DNA from: CAZWRV01 sp964636325
Lineage (GTDB): Bacteria > Verrucomicrobiota > Lentisphaeria > Victivallales > GWF2-50-93
NCBI GenBank assembly: GCA_964636325.1
Contig: CAZWRV010000012.1
Location: 1-64,000, forward strand
Direction: 5' to 3'
Length of the DNA stretch: 64,000 bases
The position numbers and the translations under genes were made by a program. The notes below the pieces were generated by a model that worked only from the letters and a program-made list of their open reading frames with translations, was not told the origin of the DNA and ran no database searches. Shown piece by piece: positions 27,298-36,682 of this stretch (position 1 is the stretch's first letter; every line of letters starts with the position of its first letter).

Positions 27298-29331
27298 ATG
27301 TTGAAACGCCGACGTTCTCAAGCAATTGGCAGGGGCGGTGCCGGAAATCTGAAGTTGTCCTGGCGTATCGGGCTGCCGCAATGGGAGGCGGACGATATGT
27401 TTTACAGACTGCTCGGAATATTGAAGAAACGCAGCTTCATCGTGGACGAAGTTGCGCTCTTCGAGACCATTACGCATCATCTATACATACCCCTGGATGT
27501 TTATGCGAAGCGGATGCAGCTTGCAGCGAAGCGCATTGGCGAATTCCATAAGGCCGGTGTCAAGTCCGCCGGAATCAACGTCCTCTGCACGATAGGCCAC
27601 ATCAACGAGGGCTGGTCCTACATGCCGCCGCTGCCCTTCCAGCCGATGGTCGGACATGACGGCGCGGTTTCCACCGGCTGCGCATGCCCGAACACGAGGG
27701 AGATGAGAGATTATGTAAAGGAGAAATACAGGCTTGTCGCCGAGGCCCGGCCGGACTTCATCTGGGTCGACGACGACATCCGCATGCACCACCACGGTGT
27801 CGCATGGGGCTGCTTCTGTCCGACATGCCTGAAGATTTTCGCGAAAAGGTCGGGACTGAAGTTATCGCGTGTAAGGTTAGTCAAAGTCTTTGATGATCCG
27901 AAGAATGGCCGCCTGCGCCGCTTGTGGATCGAGCAGAACATAGAGACCATCGAGTCGCTTATGGCGGACATCGCCGAAGCGGTCCAGAAGGTCGACAAGA
28001 AGATTGCACTCGGTCTTATGACGGCGGGAGCGAGTTGGACCACATATACGGGCCAGGCCTTCGGCCGCTGGTTCACCGCGCTCAAGGCGACGAAGGCGCG
28101 TCCCGGCGGCGGATTCTACTCCGACGCCGCGCCCGGCGAGATGCTCCGCAAGGCATTCGACTGCGGCCAGCAGCGCACAATCCTTCCAGCGAAAGTCGCA
28201 GATGTCCAATACGAGCTGGAAAACTTTCCGTACCAGATACTTAAGAAGTCCAAGACCGCTCTGGTGGACGAATGCACCCTTGCGCTCGGTTACGGCCTCA
28301 ACGGCATCGCCTTCAACATGCTCGGCACTACGACAACCGAAAAGGATTTCATGCCGTGGATCGACTCGATTCCCGCAGCACGCCCCGTCTGGGAGGAATG
28401 GGTTGCGAATTCAGCAGGCCTGCCTACCGCGGGCCTCTGGCCGGCGTGGAGCCCGAAACTCATGGCGGAACGCGCGGTCCGCAAGGGCGAAAGCTGGCTC
28501 GGCTGGCATCCGCAATACGACGTCAACCGTCCCAAGGCGCTGTTCGACATTGGGCTTCCGCTTGCCGCCGACGCTCCCGGCTGCGCTGCCGTCCTCTGCG
28601 GCCGCATCGCGGAAGCATTTACAGACGAGGAACTTAAGAAGATGCTCTCCGGCGGCGTGATCATGGACACTGAAACTCTCTCTGTCCTGGAGGAACGCGG
28701 GCTGGGCAGCCTCACCGGCGTCAAAATCTCAAAACGCCTCGACAACGGCATGATGGAACGCTTCACGGATGATGAGATGAACGGTTCGGCGGCCGGGCAG
28801 CTGCGCGACGCGCGGATCGAATTCTGGGGCAACGCCATGGGAATGGCCGACATCCTCGAACCGACGGCAAAGGGCGTCCGGATCCTTGCGACAATAGAGG
28901 ACTACTTCTACAGGGGGCAGGGGCTCGGCATGACGGCTTTCGAGAATACGCTCGGTGGCCGCGTTGTCGTCATGGGCTACGCGCAATGGATCTTCATCAG
29001 TTCCGTCGGCAAGCGCCTGCAGCTTCAGAACGCCGCGGACTGGGCCAGCCGCGGTAAGATGCCGGTCCGCGTCGAGCAAGCGGTCCCACTCGTGCCGGTG
29101 GTGAGGATCTCGCCGGATCGAAACAGCTTCGCCGCCATGCTGGTGAATGCCGGCATGGACGAGATCAACGAAGTCGACGTGGAGATCCGGGCGAAGGTGA
29201 AAAGTGCCAGGCTACTCTCGATCGGGCAGAAGGAGAGGGCGATAAAAATATCGCGGCACGGTGACAGCTGCGGTAAAATCTCCCTGCGCAATCTCCCGCC
29301 ATGGAGCATTCGCATCGTCCTCGCAGAATAA
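27298..29331 (+). CDS. Glycosidase-like (GH42/GH-A-type barrel) protein, unassigned
   Basis: 677 residues from the ATG at 27298, selected because of AAAGGAGG six bases upstream; the longer frame back to 26953 crosses the ATPase remnant. The N-terminal half looks like a TIM barrel of the beta-galactosidase type: INVLCTIGHINEGWSYMPP, RPDFIWVDDDIRMHHHGVAW, a CFCPTCLKIF pair of cysteines that recalls the metal site of GH42, and ALVDECTLALGYGLNGIAFN. The C-terminal half includes a possible glutamine-amidotransferase-like/trimerisation-type region (ILATIEDYFYRGQGLGMTAF, GGRVVVMGYAQW) and a final beta-domain. No signal peptide. Not firmly recognised; a cytoplasmic glycosidase is the best guess. Confidence 0.55.
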   Translation: MLKRRRSQAIGRGGAGNLKLSWRIGLPQWEADDMFYRLLGILKKRSFIVDEVALFETITHHLYIPLDVYAKRMQLAAKRIGEFHKAGVKSAGINVLCTIGHINEGWSYMPPLPFQPMVGHDGAVSTGCACPNTREMRDYVKEKYRLVAEARPDFIWVDDDIRMHHHGVAWGCFCPTCLKIFAKRSGLKLSRVRLVKVFDDPKNGRLRRLWIEQNIETIESLMADIAEAVQKVDKKIALGLMTAGASWTTYTGQAFGRWFTALKATKARPGGGFYSDAAPGEMLRKAFDCGQQRTILPAKVADVQYELENFPYQILKKSKTALVDECTLALGYGLNGIAFNMLGTTTTEKDFMPWIDSIPAARPVWEEWVANSAGLPTAGLWPAWSPKLMAERAVRKGESWLGWHPQYDVNRPKALFDIGLPLAADAPGCAAVLCGRIAEAFTDEELKKMLSGGVIMDTETLSVLEERGLGSLTGVKISKRLDNGMMERFTDDEMNGSAAGQLRDARIEFWGNAMGMADILEPTAKGVRILATIEDYFYRGQGLGMTAFENTLGGRVVVMGYAQWIFISSVGKRLQLQNAADWASRGKMPVRVEQAVPLVPVVRISPDRNSFAAMLVNAGMDEINEVDVEIRAKVKSARLLSIGQKERAIKISRHGDSCGKISLRNLPPWSIRIVLAE

Positions 29332-29423
29332 AATTATCAGATTTCTTGTCCTCCTATTGTAAGATTGAAATGTGGTGATATTATGAATTACTGATAATCA
29401 TACATTCAGGCATAGGAGAATTT

Positions 29424-29660
29424 ATGAGCGTGGCGATACAGATGAATTCGAGGGGGACGCTGACCATTCCCGCGAAATTCCGCAAGCGTTTCGGCCTTGG
29501 GAAGGGCGGCTGCGTGATCGCGGAGGAAGCGGACGGAGGCATCATGCTGCGCCCCGGACGGTTCTTCCCGGTCGAGATTTACAGCGAGGAAAGGTTGAAG
29601 GAGTTTGACGCCGGAGACAAGGAACTGGCCGCATTTCTGAGAAGAAAGAAGCGTAAATGA
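29424..29660 (+). CDS. AbrB/SpoVT-type antitoxin
   Basis: 78 residues, AGGAG ribosome site. The N-terminal half SVAIQMNSRGTLTIPAKFRK is a swapped-hairpin AbrB DNA-binding domain, and the basic C-terminus ends LRRKKRK. The stop codon overlaps the start of the PIN-domain gene (ATGA), the normal order and coupling of VapB-like antitoxin and VapC-like toxin genes. It probably binds its own promoter and neutralises the toxin. The 29332-29423 gap holds an inverted ATTATCAG/CTGATAAT pair (29334, 29392) that could be its operator. Confidence 0.75.
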   Translation: MSVAIQMNSRGTLTIPAKFRKRFGLGKGGCVIAEEADGGIMLRPGRFFPVEIYSEERLKEFDAGDKELAAFLRRKKRK

Positions 29661-30055
29661 AGATATTCGTTGACGCCAATATCCTTTTTTCCGCTTCGAT
29701 GCCCGACAGTGCGACGAGAAGGCTTTTTGAAATATTGCATTCATCCGGCCATGATCTTGTGACATCCGATAATGCGTTGGAGGAGGCTGAAAGGAACCTT
29801 TCGCTCAAATTCGGCCGGTATCTCGAAGCATTGGCCGGGATGAGATCAAAGATCCAAATCTCAAATCAGCTGGCCGAGCTTCCGGAAATCAGGATTAATG
29901 AGAACGACAGGATAATCTTAAGCTCTGCAGTCGCGGCGGGATGTGATGTTTTCTGGACGGGAGACAAACGCAATTTCGGTTCTTATTATGGCAAAATGAT
30001 CCGTGGCGTCAAGGTGCTTTCAAGTGTAATGTTAGCAGAACTGGCGCTGGCCTAA
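29657..30055 (+). CDS. PIN-domain toxin (VapC-like)
   Basis: 132 residues. FVDANILFSA gives the first conserved Asp, LVTSDNALEEAERNL supplies the central acidic residue, and ENDRIILSSAVAAGCDVFWT with GDKRNFG gives the last Asp pair of the PIN nuclease centre. Overlaps the antitoxin gene by four bases. Such proteins are Mg-dependent RNases that cleave tRNA or rRNA when free of antitoxin. The exact subfamily (VapC or the COG1569-like group often paired with AbrB) is not settled. Confidence 0.75.
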   Translation: MKIFVDANILFSASMPDSATRRLFEILHSSGHDLVTSDNALEEAERNLSLKFGRYLEALAGMRSKIQISNQLAELPEIRINENDRIILSSAVAAGCDVFWTGDKRNFGSYYGKMIRGVKVLSSVMLAELALA

Positions 30056-30178
30056 TCCGGAACCTTCATAAAACATTTTTACCTCTCACAAAGGCACAAA
30101 GGAACGTCTTTTTTATCAGGATTTATTTCTTTTTGTCATATCATGTAAATCCTGTTATCCTGTCAAATTTATATGCCT

Positions 30179-30958
30179 TCAGTTGCAGGCGGGCTTTGCC
30201 AGAAGGAAGCTTTCGTCCTTGCCGAGGAGTTCGAGCGTCCTGTCGATGAGTTCCCGGATTCGGACGTTTGTGATCACGGCATTCCCGACCTTCGCAGTCC
30301 TCAGGATTCCCATCTCGGCGAAGACTCGGTCCATCTTGCCGAAGTCGTTCACGAAGCCTTCCTTCCGGAGGAACTCCGTGCAGGCGCAAGGCTTGAGCGA
30401 ACCGTCGGCATGGCGGACCTGGCATCCAGAGAAGTCCCGGTAGTAGCGGTAGGAAACACCCTTGTATTCCTCGGCCGTATGCAGGGCGGTGCACGAGGAC
30501 ATGCCGACGCCGAGCAAGAGCACCCAGCCGTTGCGCCTGTAAAGAGCATCGAACGGGCTGCCGCGGCCGATTCCGCTTATGCCGTCCCCGAGCATCTCTG
30601 CCGCGAGCGGACCGCATGCGGCGACGGAGTGGCAGATGTGCGAACTTCGCAGGACGCCGTCCCGCTTCCTGAAGACTTCGGTGATTTTTCCAGTCTCGGA
30701 CGGAGTGTTGACGACATCGAATATCCCGCTTGTCCTGTTATGGAAAGTATCCCATGTGAACGTCGGCATGACGAGGTTGCCTGACGGGCCCAACACTTCC
30801 AGCAGGGCGTCGATGACTGCGTCCGCGCCGCCCTCGACCTGTCCGAACGAACGGAGCGAGGAGTGGACAATCGCGGAATCGCCGCATTCCAGCCCGGCAG
30901 CCTTCAGGCCCTTCTCGATTTCCGCCTGCGTGACGGCCCTGATACCATTATTATTCAT
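30179..30958 (-). CDS. AAC(3)-family N-acetyltransferase
   Basis: 259 residues from the ATG at 30958, preferred over 30970 because GGGG lies upstream. The family motif VHSSLRSFG is near residue 35, PTFTWDTF near 68, and the acetyl-CoA/active-site stretch VLLLGVGMSSCTALHTAEE near 145-165 carries the conserved His. The family (PF02522) includes aminoglycoside 3-N-acetyltransferases and the YokD-type enzymes of unknown substrate. In this setting, beside sugar-metabolic genes and far from any resistance cassette, an amino-sugar or other amine is a more likely substrate than an antibiotic (inference). Confidence 0.75.
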   Translation of the reverse strand: MNNNGIRAVTQAEIEKGLKAAGLECGDSAIVHSSLRSFGQVEGGADAVIDALLEVLGPSGNLVMPTFTWDTFHNRTSGIFDVVNTPSETGKITEVFRKRDGVLRSSHICHSVAACGPLAAEMLGDGISGIGRGSPFDALYRRNGWVLLLGVGMSSCTALHTAEEYKGVSYRYYRDFSGCQVRHADGSLKPCACTEFLRKEGFVNDFGKMDRVFAEMGILRTAKVGNAVITNVRIRELIDRTLELLGKDESFLLAKPACN

Positions 30959-31145
30959 ATTTTTCCCCATATTGATAACATTTTTTATAAAACCTAGGCA
31001 GGAAGATTTGATTTTGCCCTGGCTGTCGTTACTTTGAACGGATATTTAATTTATTTTGCCGTTCTGGAAACCGTTTGGTTGGTTTCATGATACGATAATA
31101 TAGGCGCACTTTTTTCATTTCCTATCGACTGAAAGGGTTTTTCAC

Positions 31146-31958
31146 ATGCTGCTTTCGATGTGTTCGGACTATGCGAAATCCACCGGCTGCGCGGAGGATT
31201 ATCTCAGGAAAATTTCCGACGCGGGCTTCGACGGGATACAGTGGATACATCAGTGGAACACCGACTTCATCTACACCAAGCCGGAAATCAGGCAGCTTAA
31301 GAACTGGCTCAAGGACTTCGGCCTCAGGCTCTTCGACGTCCACGGAACGGCCGGGGTCGAAAAGCAGTGGTTTTCGACGACGGAATACGAGCGCCAGGCC
31401 GGCGTTGAAATCGTGACTAACAGGATTGAGATGGCGTCCGAGCTCGGCGCGGACGTGGTCGTGATGCATGTGCCCCGTCTGATACCGGAGAACTCCGCAA
31501 AATGGGGGCAGCTCAAGAAGTCAATCCGCGAGCTCGAACCCCTTTGCCGCAAGACCGGGGTCAGGATCGCGATAGAGAACATCTTCTACGACGCCTTCAA
31601 CGGGATCGACGATCTGATGAAGGAGTTCGCTCCTGACTGCCTCGGCATCTGCTACGACTCGGGGCATGGGAACATGGGCCAGCTAGGACTCGACCGCGTC
31701 GAGAAGCATCCCGGCAGGCTGATCTCGCTGCACCTCCACGACAACAACGGCTACGACGACCAGCACAAGCCTCTTTTTTCCGGAACCGTCGAATGGGACA
31801 GGCTTGCCCGCATAATCGCAAATTCCACATACTCCGGCCCGTTGACGCTGGAGGTAATAATATGGAATTCGTTCATCCAGGACGAATCAGTCTTCCTGAA
31901 GCAGGTCTACTCGGACGGGAAGAAGCTCGCCGGAATGATTGAGGGAAATCGGAAATAA
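31146..31958 (+). CDS. Sugar phosphate isomerase/epimerase (xylose isomerase-like TIM barrel)
   Basis: 270 residues, AAAGGG upstream. Typical AP-endonuclease-2 family barrel: RIAIENIF gives one metal-binding Glu, GICYDSGHGN the Asp/His pair, RLISLHLHDNNG a His and Asp, and LTLEVI the last Glu. These residues bind the divalent metal used for ketose-aldose or epimerase chemistry, as in tagatose or inosose isomerases. It starts divergently from the acetyltransferase gene. The sugar is not known; it may process a monosaccharide released by the nearby hydrolases. Confidence 0.75.
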   Translation: MLLSMCSDYAKSTGCAEDYLRKISDAGFDGIQWIHQWNTDFIYTKPEIRQLKNWLKDFGLRLFDVHGTAGVEKQWFSTTEYERQAGVEIVTNRIEMASELGADVVVMHVPRLIPENSAKWGQLKKSIRELEPLCRKTGVRIAIENIFYDAFNGIDDLMKEFAPDCLGICYDSGHGNMGQLGLDRVEKHPGRLISLHLHDNNGYDDQHKPLFSGTVEWDRLARIIANSTYSGPLTLEVIIWNSFIQDESVFLKQVYSDGKKLAGMIEGNRK

Positions 31959-32001
31959 CGTTCAGGTTTCTCCTGCCCCTTGCCAGAAGTGAACATGTAC
32001 A

Positions 32002-32784
32002 TCATTGCCAGTTGTCCGGCTCCAGAGGGCTCTCCTCCTCGTAAAGTGGCTGATGGTTGAAGTGATAGAAACTCACATGGCCGTCGAAGAAACCGGCGTT
32101 GAAGCCGTGAAAGCTGTTGTGATGCCATCCCATGGCCTTGACGCTATAGGTGCCCCAGTCCTGATCAAATGTGGAATCACTAAAGCTATTGGAATTCTGG
32201 TTCGGATAGTCTTCCCGCTCCAGGATCATGAACAGCTTTGACGGGTGGGGGCGCCTGTCCAGCAGGGATTTTTGGGTATGGTTGGATTGCTCCCACCTGG
32301 AGAAGTGCAGCCTAGACAGGATATACGAGCTGGAGCCGGAGTTGTATATGGCCTCCCGGTTCGGATGAGAGGGACACGGCGATTTCCGTAATTTTTCCCA
32401 ATAGGGCCAGAATAGGTTGTCCGGCTCACTGGATTCGACCCAGCTGCGGTTGAGGATCGGAGACTCGATGGTCGTTCCCACAATCCAGTCGGGGAATAGT
32501 TCCCCCTTGTAGGGATTCAGTTTCCTCGAGTAGCAAACACACGGTAGATAGCCGTTGTAATCGCCGGCAAAGTTGAAGACGCTGAGGGCGAGCTGCTTCT
32601 CGGTATTGCCGCAGGTGATGGTATGAGCCGTCTCCTTGGCCATCTTCAGCGCCGGCAACAGTATCGCCATCAGGATCGCAATTATCGCAATAACCACCAG
32701 TAATTCGATAAGGGTGAATGCAGTTCGAAAAGACCGTAGAAGGAATTGGAACGCCTCGGCAGATCTGCGCCTATGCCTTCTCAT
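32002..32784 (-). CDS. Pseudopilin-like protein with type IV prepilin motif
   Basis: 260 residues, AGAGGTG ribosome site. A basic leader of about 22 residues ([20 protein letters not shown]) leads into [20 protein letters not shown]. The C-terminus has [20 protein letters not shown], the H-X9-DG-like motif of this family. It lies 79 bases downstream of the secreted GH-A-like gene at 32863, so it is likely the distal gene of that unit. Surface or envelope location is inferred from the leader. Confidence 0.86.
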   Translation of the reverse strand: MRRHRRRSAEAFQFLLRSFRTAFTLIELLVVIAIIAILMAILLPALKMAKETAHTITCGNTEKQLALSVFNFAGDYNGYLPCVCYSRKLNPYKGELFPDWIVGTTIESPILNRSWVESSEPDNLFWPYWEKLRKSPCPSHPNREAIYNSGSSSYILSRLHFSRWEQSNHTQKSLLDRRPHPSKLFMILEREDYPNQNSNSFSDSTFDQDWGTYSVKAMGWHHNSFHGFNAGFFDGHVSFYHFNHQPLYEEESPLEPDNWQ

Positions 32785-32862
32785 CGAACACCTCTTAATG
32801 TTATTTTATTCCGTGTCACTGGCTGTAGTGCAAACATAAAAAACGCTTCCTGCATGTTTTTA

Positions 32863-34698
32863 TTATGGCACGACAATGCGGTAGAGGTGAACGGCCAACT
32901 CCGCAAATTTGTCTTTGAGTTTTCCGTCGGAGAGCACCAGCTTGCGGTTCTCGCCGATGACTTCGGCGGCGCTTCCGGCGAACTCGGCAGGGAATGTGAA
33001 TTCCACCTCTCGGCCGCTCTCAACCGCCGGTGCGGGAGGTTCGGCATCGGCGCCAAGTTCGTCTGGGGGAGCGCCGGCCTTTTTCGGAGCGTCTTCCAGC
33101 GTGACGGTGGACTCCGGCGGTGGCTCGGGCTTGGGCAGTTCAAGGCTCACGGCAAACATGTATACGGCCTTCTCGTGGCGGCGCACGAGGAACTGGATCT
33201 TGTCCGCCGAGACGGCGACCTTGGGTCCGGCGTCGTAGGACAGGATGGCCGGTGCCAGTTCCTTGAGCTGGCCGTTGGTGCGCTTGAGCTCCTCCTCTAT
33301 TTCCTTCGAAAAGTTGTTCCAGCGGAACGGCTGGAGGGCTATGGTGAAGTAGCCGATGCCCTTGGCGCCGGCTGTCACCGCCATCCAGACCTCGGCCCGC
33401 ATCTCCCGCGCTGTGGGACCGCGCGCGTATTTTGGCGTGGCGGGGCCGTCTATGTCCGAGGCCTCTACAATCACCCAGCAGGCCTTCTGCGGGTACAGCG
33501 CAACAAACTCCTTGGTGGCCGCCGCCAATTCCGGGACTCTGCCAGGCTGGTTCCATCCGCTCACGGGATAGTGATCGTAGCTTACACAGTCGGCGGCCTC
33601 GCCGAAGGCGCGATACCATTTCATGTCCAGCTGCCGGTAGGGCGTAAAGAAGTTGGCGGTCAGGTTCATCCAGACCGGATGGTTCGGATCTCGCTTGCGC
33701 ATCTCGTCGTATGCGGTCTTGAGCGGCGCCGGATGGACGCGAGGGGTAAGTTCGTTGGGCTTGGCCGGCGGATGGCTCTCGGCGGTCGTGAAAAGGAAAA
33801 GGTCATAAGCGCCGATGATGGCGTTGGCCGTATTGTCGGGACTACCGCATGTCCGGCCCTCCTTCACCTGGATCTCCAGGGTGTGCCGTCCGGCGGCCAG
33901 CTTCACCTTGCCGTAGCTGACCCAGCCGACACCTGCGTTCGGGATGACCACGGTATGATCGGCGCTTTTCAGTGAGCGATCAGTTGTCTTCCAGGCGCCG
34001 CCGTCGATACGCCAGGTTGTCGGGCATGCCCAGTCCTTGGTGAACTCACGGACAAAGAGGTTGTATTCGGCTTCCTTCGGGGCTGTAAAATCATATTTCG
34101 CTTCGAACGGTTTTTCGGGTAGGCTGTCGCAATCGACCGCCAGCCATTTGCGTCCGGAAAGTGCCGCGCTGTCACAGTTAAGCCAGGACTTGGGGTTGAA
34201 GTTGGTCTTGGTTGCGGACTCACCTTCGATGAATACATGGCCGCCGGCCGGCAGCTTGCTCAGGTCTATTTCGTATTGAGCCGAGGGATCCAGATCCGGT
34301 TCGTCTCCATGCATCCATGCAAGGAGGGCAGGGTGGGCCGCAATCTCCGGGGAATATTCGCTGGTGTGAAGAAAAAGTCGCATCCCGTTTTTCCGGGCTT
34401 CGTCAAGGAAAGGAAGACGCGGTTCCGCGGCCGCAGCTTCTCCTGGGTTCATTGCGTTCATCCCCAGTCCTGCCTGATACGCCAAGAGCCCCTGCGGCTG
34501 GCACCATACGAAGATCGGAAAGAACGGCTTCCCGTCCACCCGCAGTTCGCCCTGTTCTCCCACAACGACCTTCTGCGTCGTCGCAGCAGCTGTCTCGCCA
34601 GAGCGCACGACGCCACCTGCCAGCATCAGCCCGGCACATATCATCGCCATGTTGCTATTGATGCCCAACGTTTGTCCTTGTTTGCCAAGCATGCCCAT
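32863..34698 (-). CDS. Secreted GH-A-like hydrolase with an inserted carbohydrate-binding domain
   Basis: About 611 residues from the ATG at 34698; a TTG at 34713 and an ATG 16 codons further in are alternatives. The N-terminus contains a hydrophobic stretch (MAMICAGLMLAGGVV) that fits a signal peptide. The barrel begins KPFFPIFVWCQPQGL and includes ALLAWMHGDEPDLD, whose Glu matches the acid/base of clan GH-A, and CWVIVEASD, whose Glu fits the nucleophile. Between the first motif and the rest of the barrel is an insert of about 170 residues (FIEGESATKTNFNPKSW, ADHTVVIPNAGVGWVSYGKV) resembling a CBM6/35-type module. A Pro-rich loop and a small C-terminal beta-domain follow. Paralogue of 34735 and 37690. 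Confidence 0.65.
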   Translation of the reverse strand: MGMLGKQGQTLGINSNMAMICAGLMLAGGVVRSGETAAATTQKVVVGEQGELRVDGKPFFPIFVWCQPQGLLAYQAGLGMNAMNPGEAAAAEPRLPFLDEARKNGMRLFLHTSEYSPEIAAHPALLAWMHGDEPDLDPSAQYEIDLSKLPAGGHVFIEGESATKTNFNPKSWLNCDSAALSGRKWLAVDCDSLPEKPFEAKYDFTAPKEAEYNLFVREFTKDWACPTTWRIDGGAWKTTDRSLKSADHTVVIPNAGVGWVSYGKVKLAAGRHTLEIQVKEGRTCGSPDNTANAIIGAYDLFLFTTAESHPPAKPNELTPRVHPAPLKTAYDEMRKRDPNHPVWMNLTANFFTPYRQLDMKWYRAFGEAADCVSYDHYPVSGWNQPGRVPELAAATKEFVALYPQKACWVIVEASDIDGPATPKYARGPTAREMRAEVWMAVTAGAKGIGYFTIALQPFRWNNFSKEIEEELKRTNGQLKELAPAILSYDAGPKVAVSADKIQFLVRRHEKAVYMFAVSLELPKPEPPPESTVTLEDAPKKAGAPPDELGADAEPPAPAVESGREVEFTFPAEFAGSAAEVIGENRKLVLSDGKLKDKFAELAVHLYRIVVP

Positions 34699-34734
34699 AT
34701 CCGATATTCCCAAGTGGTGTTATATATAAAACGA

Positions 34735-36666
34735 TCATTGCCCTGCGATGCGGTAGAGGTGCACCGCATATCCTGCAAATTCATCCTGGATGATTCCGTT
34801 TACGACGGGAATCTTTCTGGATTCTCCCAGCACTTCCGCGGTGGCGTTCTGCGGGAGCCCCTTTATTTGGATTGACGCCTTCGTATTGCGCTTATACATG
34901 GATGCAGCGAAGACGTATGTCGCTCCACCGTGCTTCTTCACGATCGCGTGGACAGGAGTGTGCGGTTCCGATGACTTGACAGTGACCGCATCCGCAATTG
35001 TCGGACTGTTTATCACCGGCGCCAGTTCCTGTATCTGCTTGTTGATGGCAGCCACTGCGGTGCACATCTCCTTGTCCGCGAGCAGGCCCGCCTCGATGAA
35101 GGATGGTTGGAACTGATGGACAAAGTAAATAAGTCCGCGGCTGCCGTGGATTATCGACATCCATACTTCGGCGCGCACCTGATGCGGCGTCGCTTTCGCA
35201 CCGGCATTGTCGATATGGGTGCACTCGATACAGTTCCATACAGGCTTTTCGCCGGACGTCCATTTCTGCAGACGCGACACCCCTTGCGCCACGTACCACA
35301 GGTTGCCGCCGACTTCGCCACCCGCGACCGCAGGATAGATGTCGAACGAGATGATGTCGCAGCCTTTTATATATTCGGGATAATCCTCGAGCTTGCCCGT
35401 CCTTTCACCGCGGCCGTGCCATCCATTCCAGGCGACGCCCTGTCCGAGATTGAGAATTACAGGGCGGCTCGGATCCTTCTTTTTTATTTCCTGGTGATCA
35501 CGGATTATCCACTTCGGCGGAATCGGCGGGCCATAGCCCTTGTACGGATTGGACGGACCTAGATCCTTGAAGGCATCGATTTCCGGCCAGCCCTCCTTGA
35601 TCTTGGAAACATCTTCCTTCCAATAAGTCTTGAATGGCTGTGCGTTGTCGGGTTCGTCGCCATGCATCCACGCTACAATGGTGGGATCCTCGATGTGCTT
35701 GAGTCCGACTTCGTTCTGACCACAGATAACAGGCATTCCGGCTTCCTTGAGTGCGGCCAGCTGCGCCTCGTTCGGCCCTTCCCAAAGACCGATGTAGAGA
35801 TTGATGCCGAGATCCTTGTATGCCTTCGCATTGCCAGGACTCTGAAGCCATACCGCAATCGGGAAATAGCCGGGATCCTTGCTGAATCCGCGTTCCCACT
35901 TGGCATACGGTGAGGCCGTCTGATTCTTTGGCGGCGGCACAACTGCGAGATCCGCAGGCGGCGGTGGCGGCCATAGCGGTTCCGCAATCCCTTCTGAGCC
36001 GAGAGTCACACTGACATCCGATATCCACAAGGTCTGCGCGGCATCTCCGACACCTCCGTAGAATACCAGCCCGTTGAAGCCAAGCAGCCGTGTCACCTTC
36101 CAGTTGAATCCCGAGGGCGGAGCTTGTCCGTCGCACAGGATTGACAGCCCTTTTTCAGTGGAGAAGTCAAATGTCCATTTATGCCATCCCTTCTTCCTCG
36201 TGACCCCTAGCCACTGCACCTGCTGCCAGGGGCTTTCGGAAGAAAGGCCAGGGATGAAGTCAGAAGACGCGTAGCCTTCGGCTCCGGAAAGATAGGGCGC
36301 ATAGATCGCACCGACAGTCAATACGGGCGCGTCGGCCTGCTTGACGCCCCACATGATACCGGCGGCGTATCCCTTTGGCTTTGGAGAAACAGTGCCGTCA
36401 TCATAAACCCAGAACTCGGCCTTTCCGGCGCCGGAGGCCTTCCTGAACGTCCATGCCACGGTGGCACCTGGTTCAATTTTCAATGAGCCGCCGGAACCGC
36501 CCTCGCGTTTGAAGCCCTTGTCAACGGAGACCTTGCCGCAGATTTCCATTTGTTTCAGGATTCCCTCGTCGGTGAAGGATAGGACCTTGCCATCCTGCCC
36601 CCGGCTTTCACAGAGAAGGCATAACGCCGCCACAATCACTGCCGCACAACGCAATTTCATCATCAT
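34735..36666 (-). CDS. Secreted GH-A-like hydrolase with N-terminal jelly-roll domain
   Basis: 643 residues with a signal peptide (MMMKLRCAAVIVAALCLLCE) and an AGGAA ribosome site. Residues about 25-230 form a beta-sandwich (GGSGGSLKIEPGATVAWTF, KAEFWVYDDGTVSPK, KKGWHKWTFDFS). The barrel begins PGYFPIAVWLQSP and carries IVAWMHGDEPDN (candidate acid/base Glu) and PVWNCIECTH (candidate nucleophile Glu), ISFDIYPAVAG, and VRAEVWMSIIHGSRGLIYFV. It shares these motifs with 32863 and 37690 but has a different accessory domain. It starts only 22 bases downstream of... the pseudopilin's 36683 stop, on the same strand, so co-transcription is likely. Substrate unknown. Confidence 0.65.
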   Translation of the reverse strand: MMMKLRCAAVIVAALCLLCESRGQDGKVLSFTDEGILKQMEICGKVSVDKGFKREGGSGGSLKIEPGATVAWTFRKASGAGKAEFWVYDDGTVSPKPKGYAAGIMWGVKQADAPVLTVGAIYAPYLSGAEGYASSDFIPGLSSESPWQQVQWLGVTRKKGWHKWTFDFSTEKGLSILCDGQAPPSGFNWKVTRLLGFNGLVFYGGVGDAAQTLWISDVSVTLGSEGIAEPLWPPPPPADLAVVPPPKNQTASPYAKWERGFSKDPGYFPIAVWLQSPGNAKAYKDLGINLYIGLWEGPNEAQLAALKEAGMPVICGQNEVGLKHIEDPTIVAWMHGDEPDNAQPFKTYWKEDVSKIKEGWPEIDAFKDLGPSNPYKGYGPPIPPKWIIRDHQEIKKKDPSRPVILNLGQGVAWNGWHGRGERTGKLEDYPEYIKGCDIISFDIYPAVAGGEVGGNLWYVAQGVSRLQKWTSGEKPVWNCIECTHIDNAGAKATPHQVRAEVWMSIIHGSRGLIYFVHQFQPSFIEAGLLADKEMCTAVAAINKQIQELAPVINSPTIADAVTVKSSEPHTPVHAIVKKHGGATYVFAASMYKRNTKASIQIKGLPQNATAEVLGESRKIPVVNGIIQDEFAGYAVHLYRIAGQ

Positions 36667-36682
36667 TACAATTCCTGTGTTA

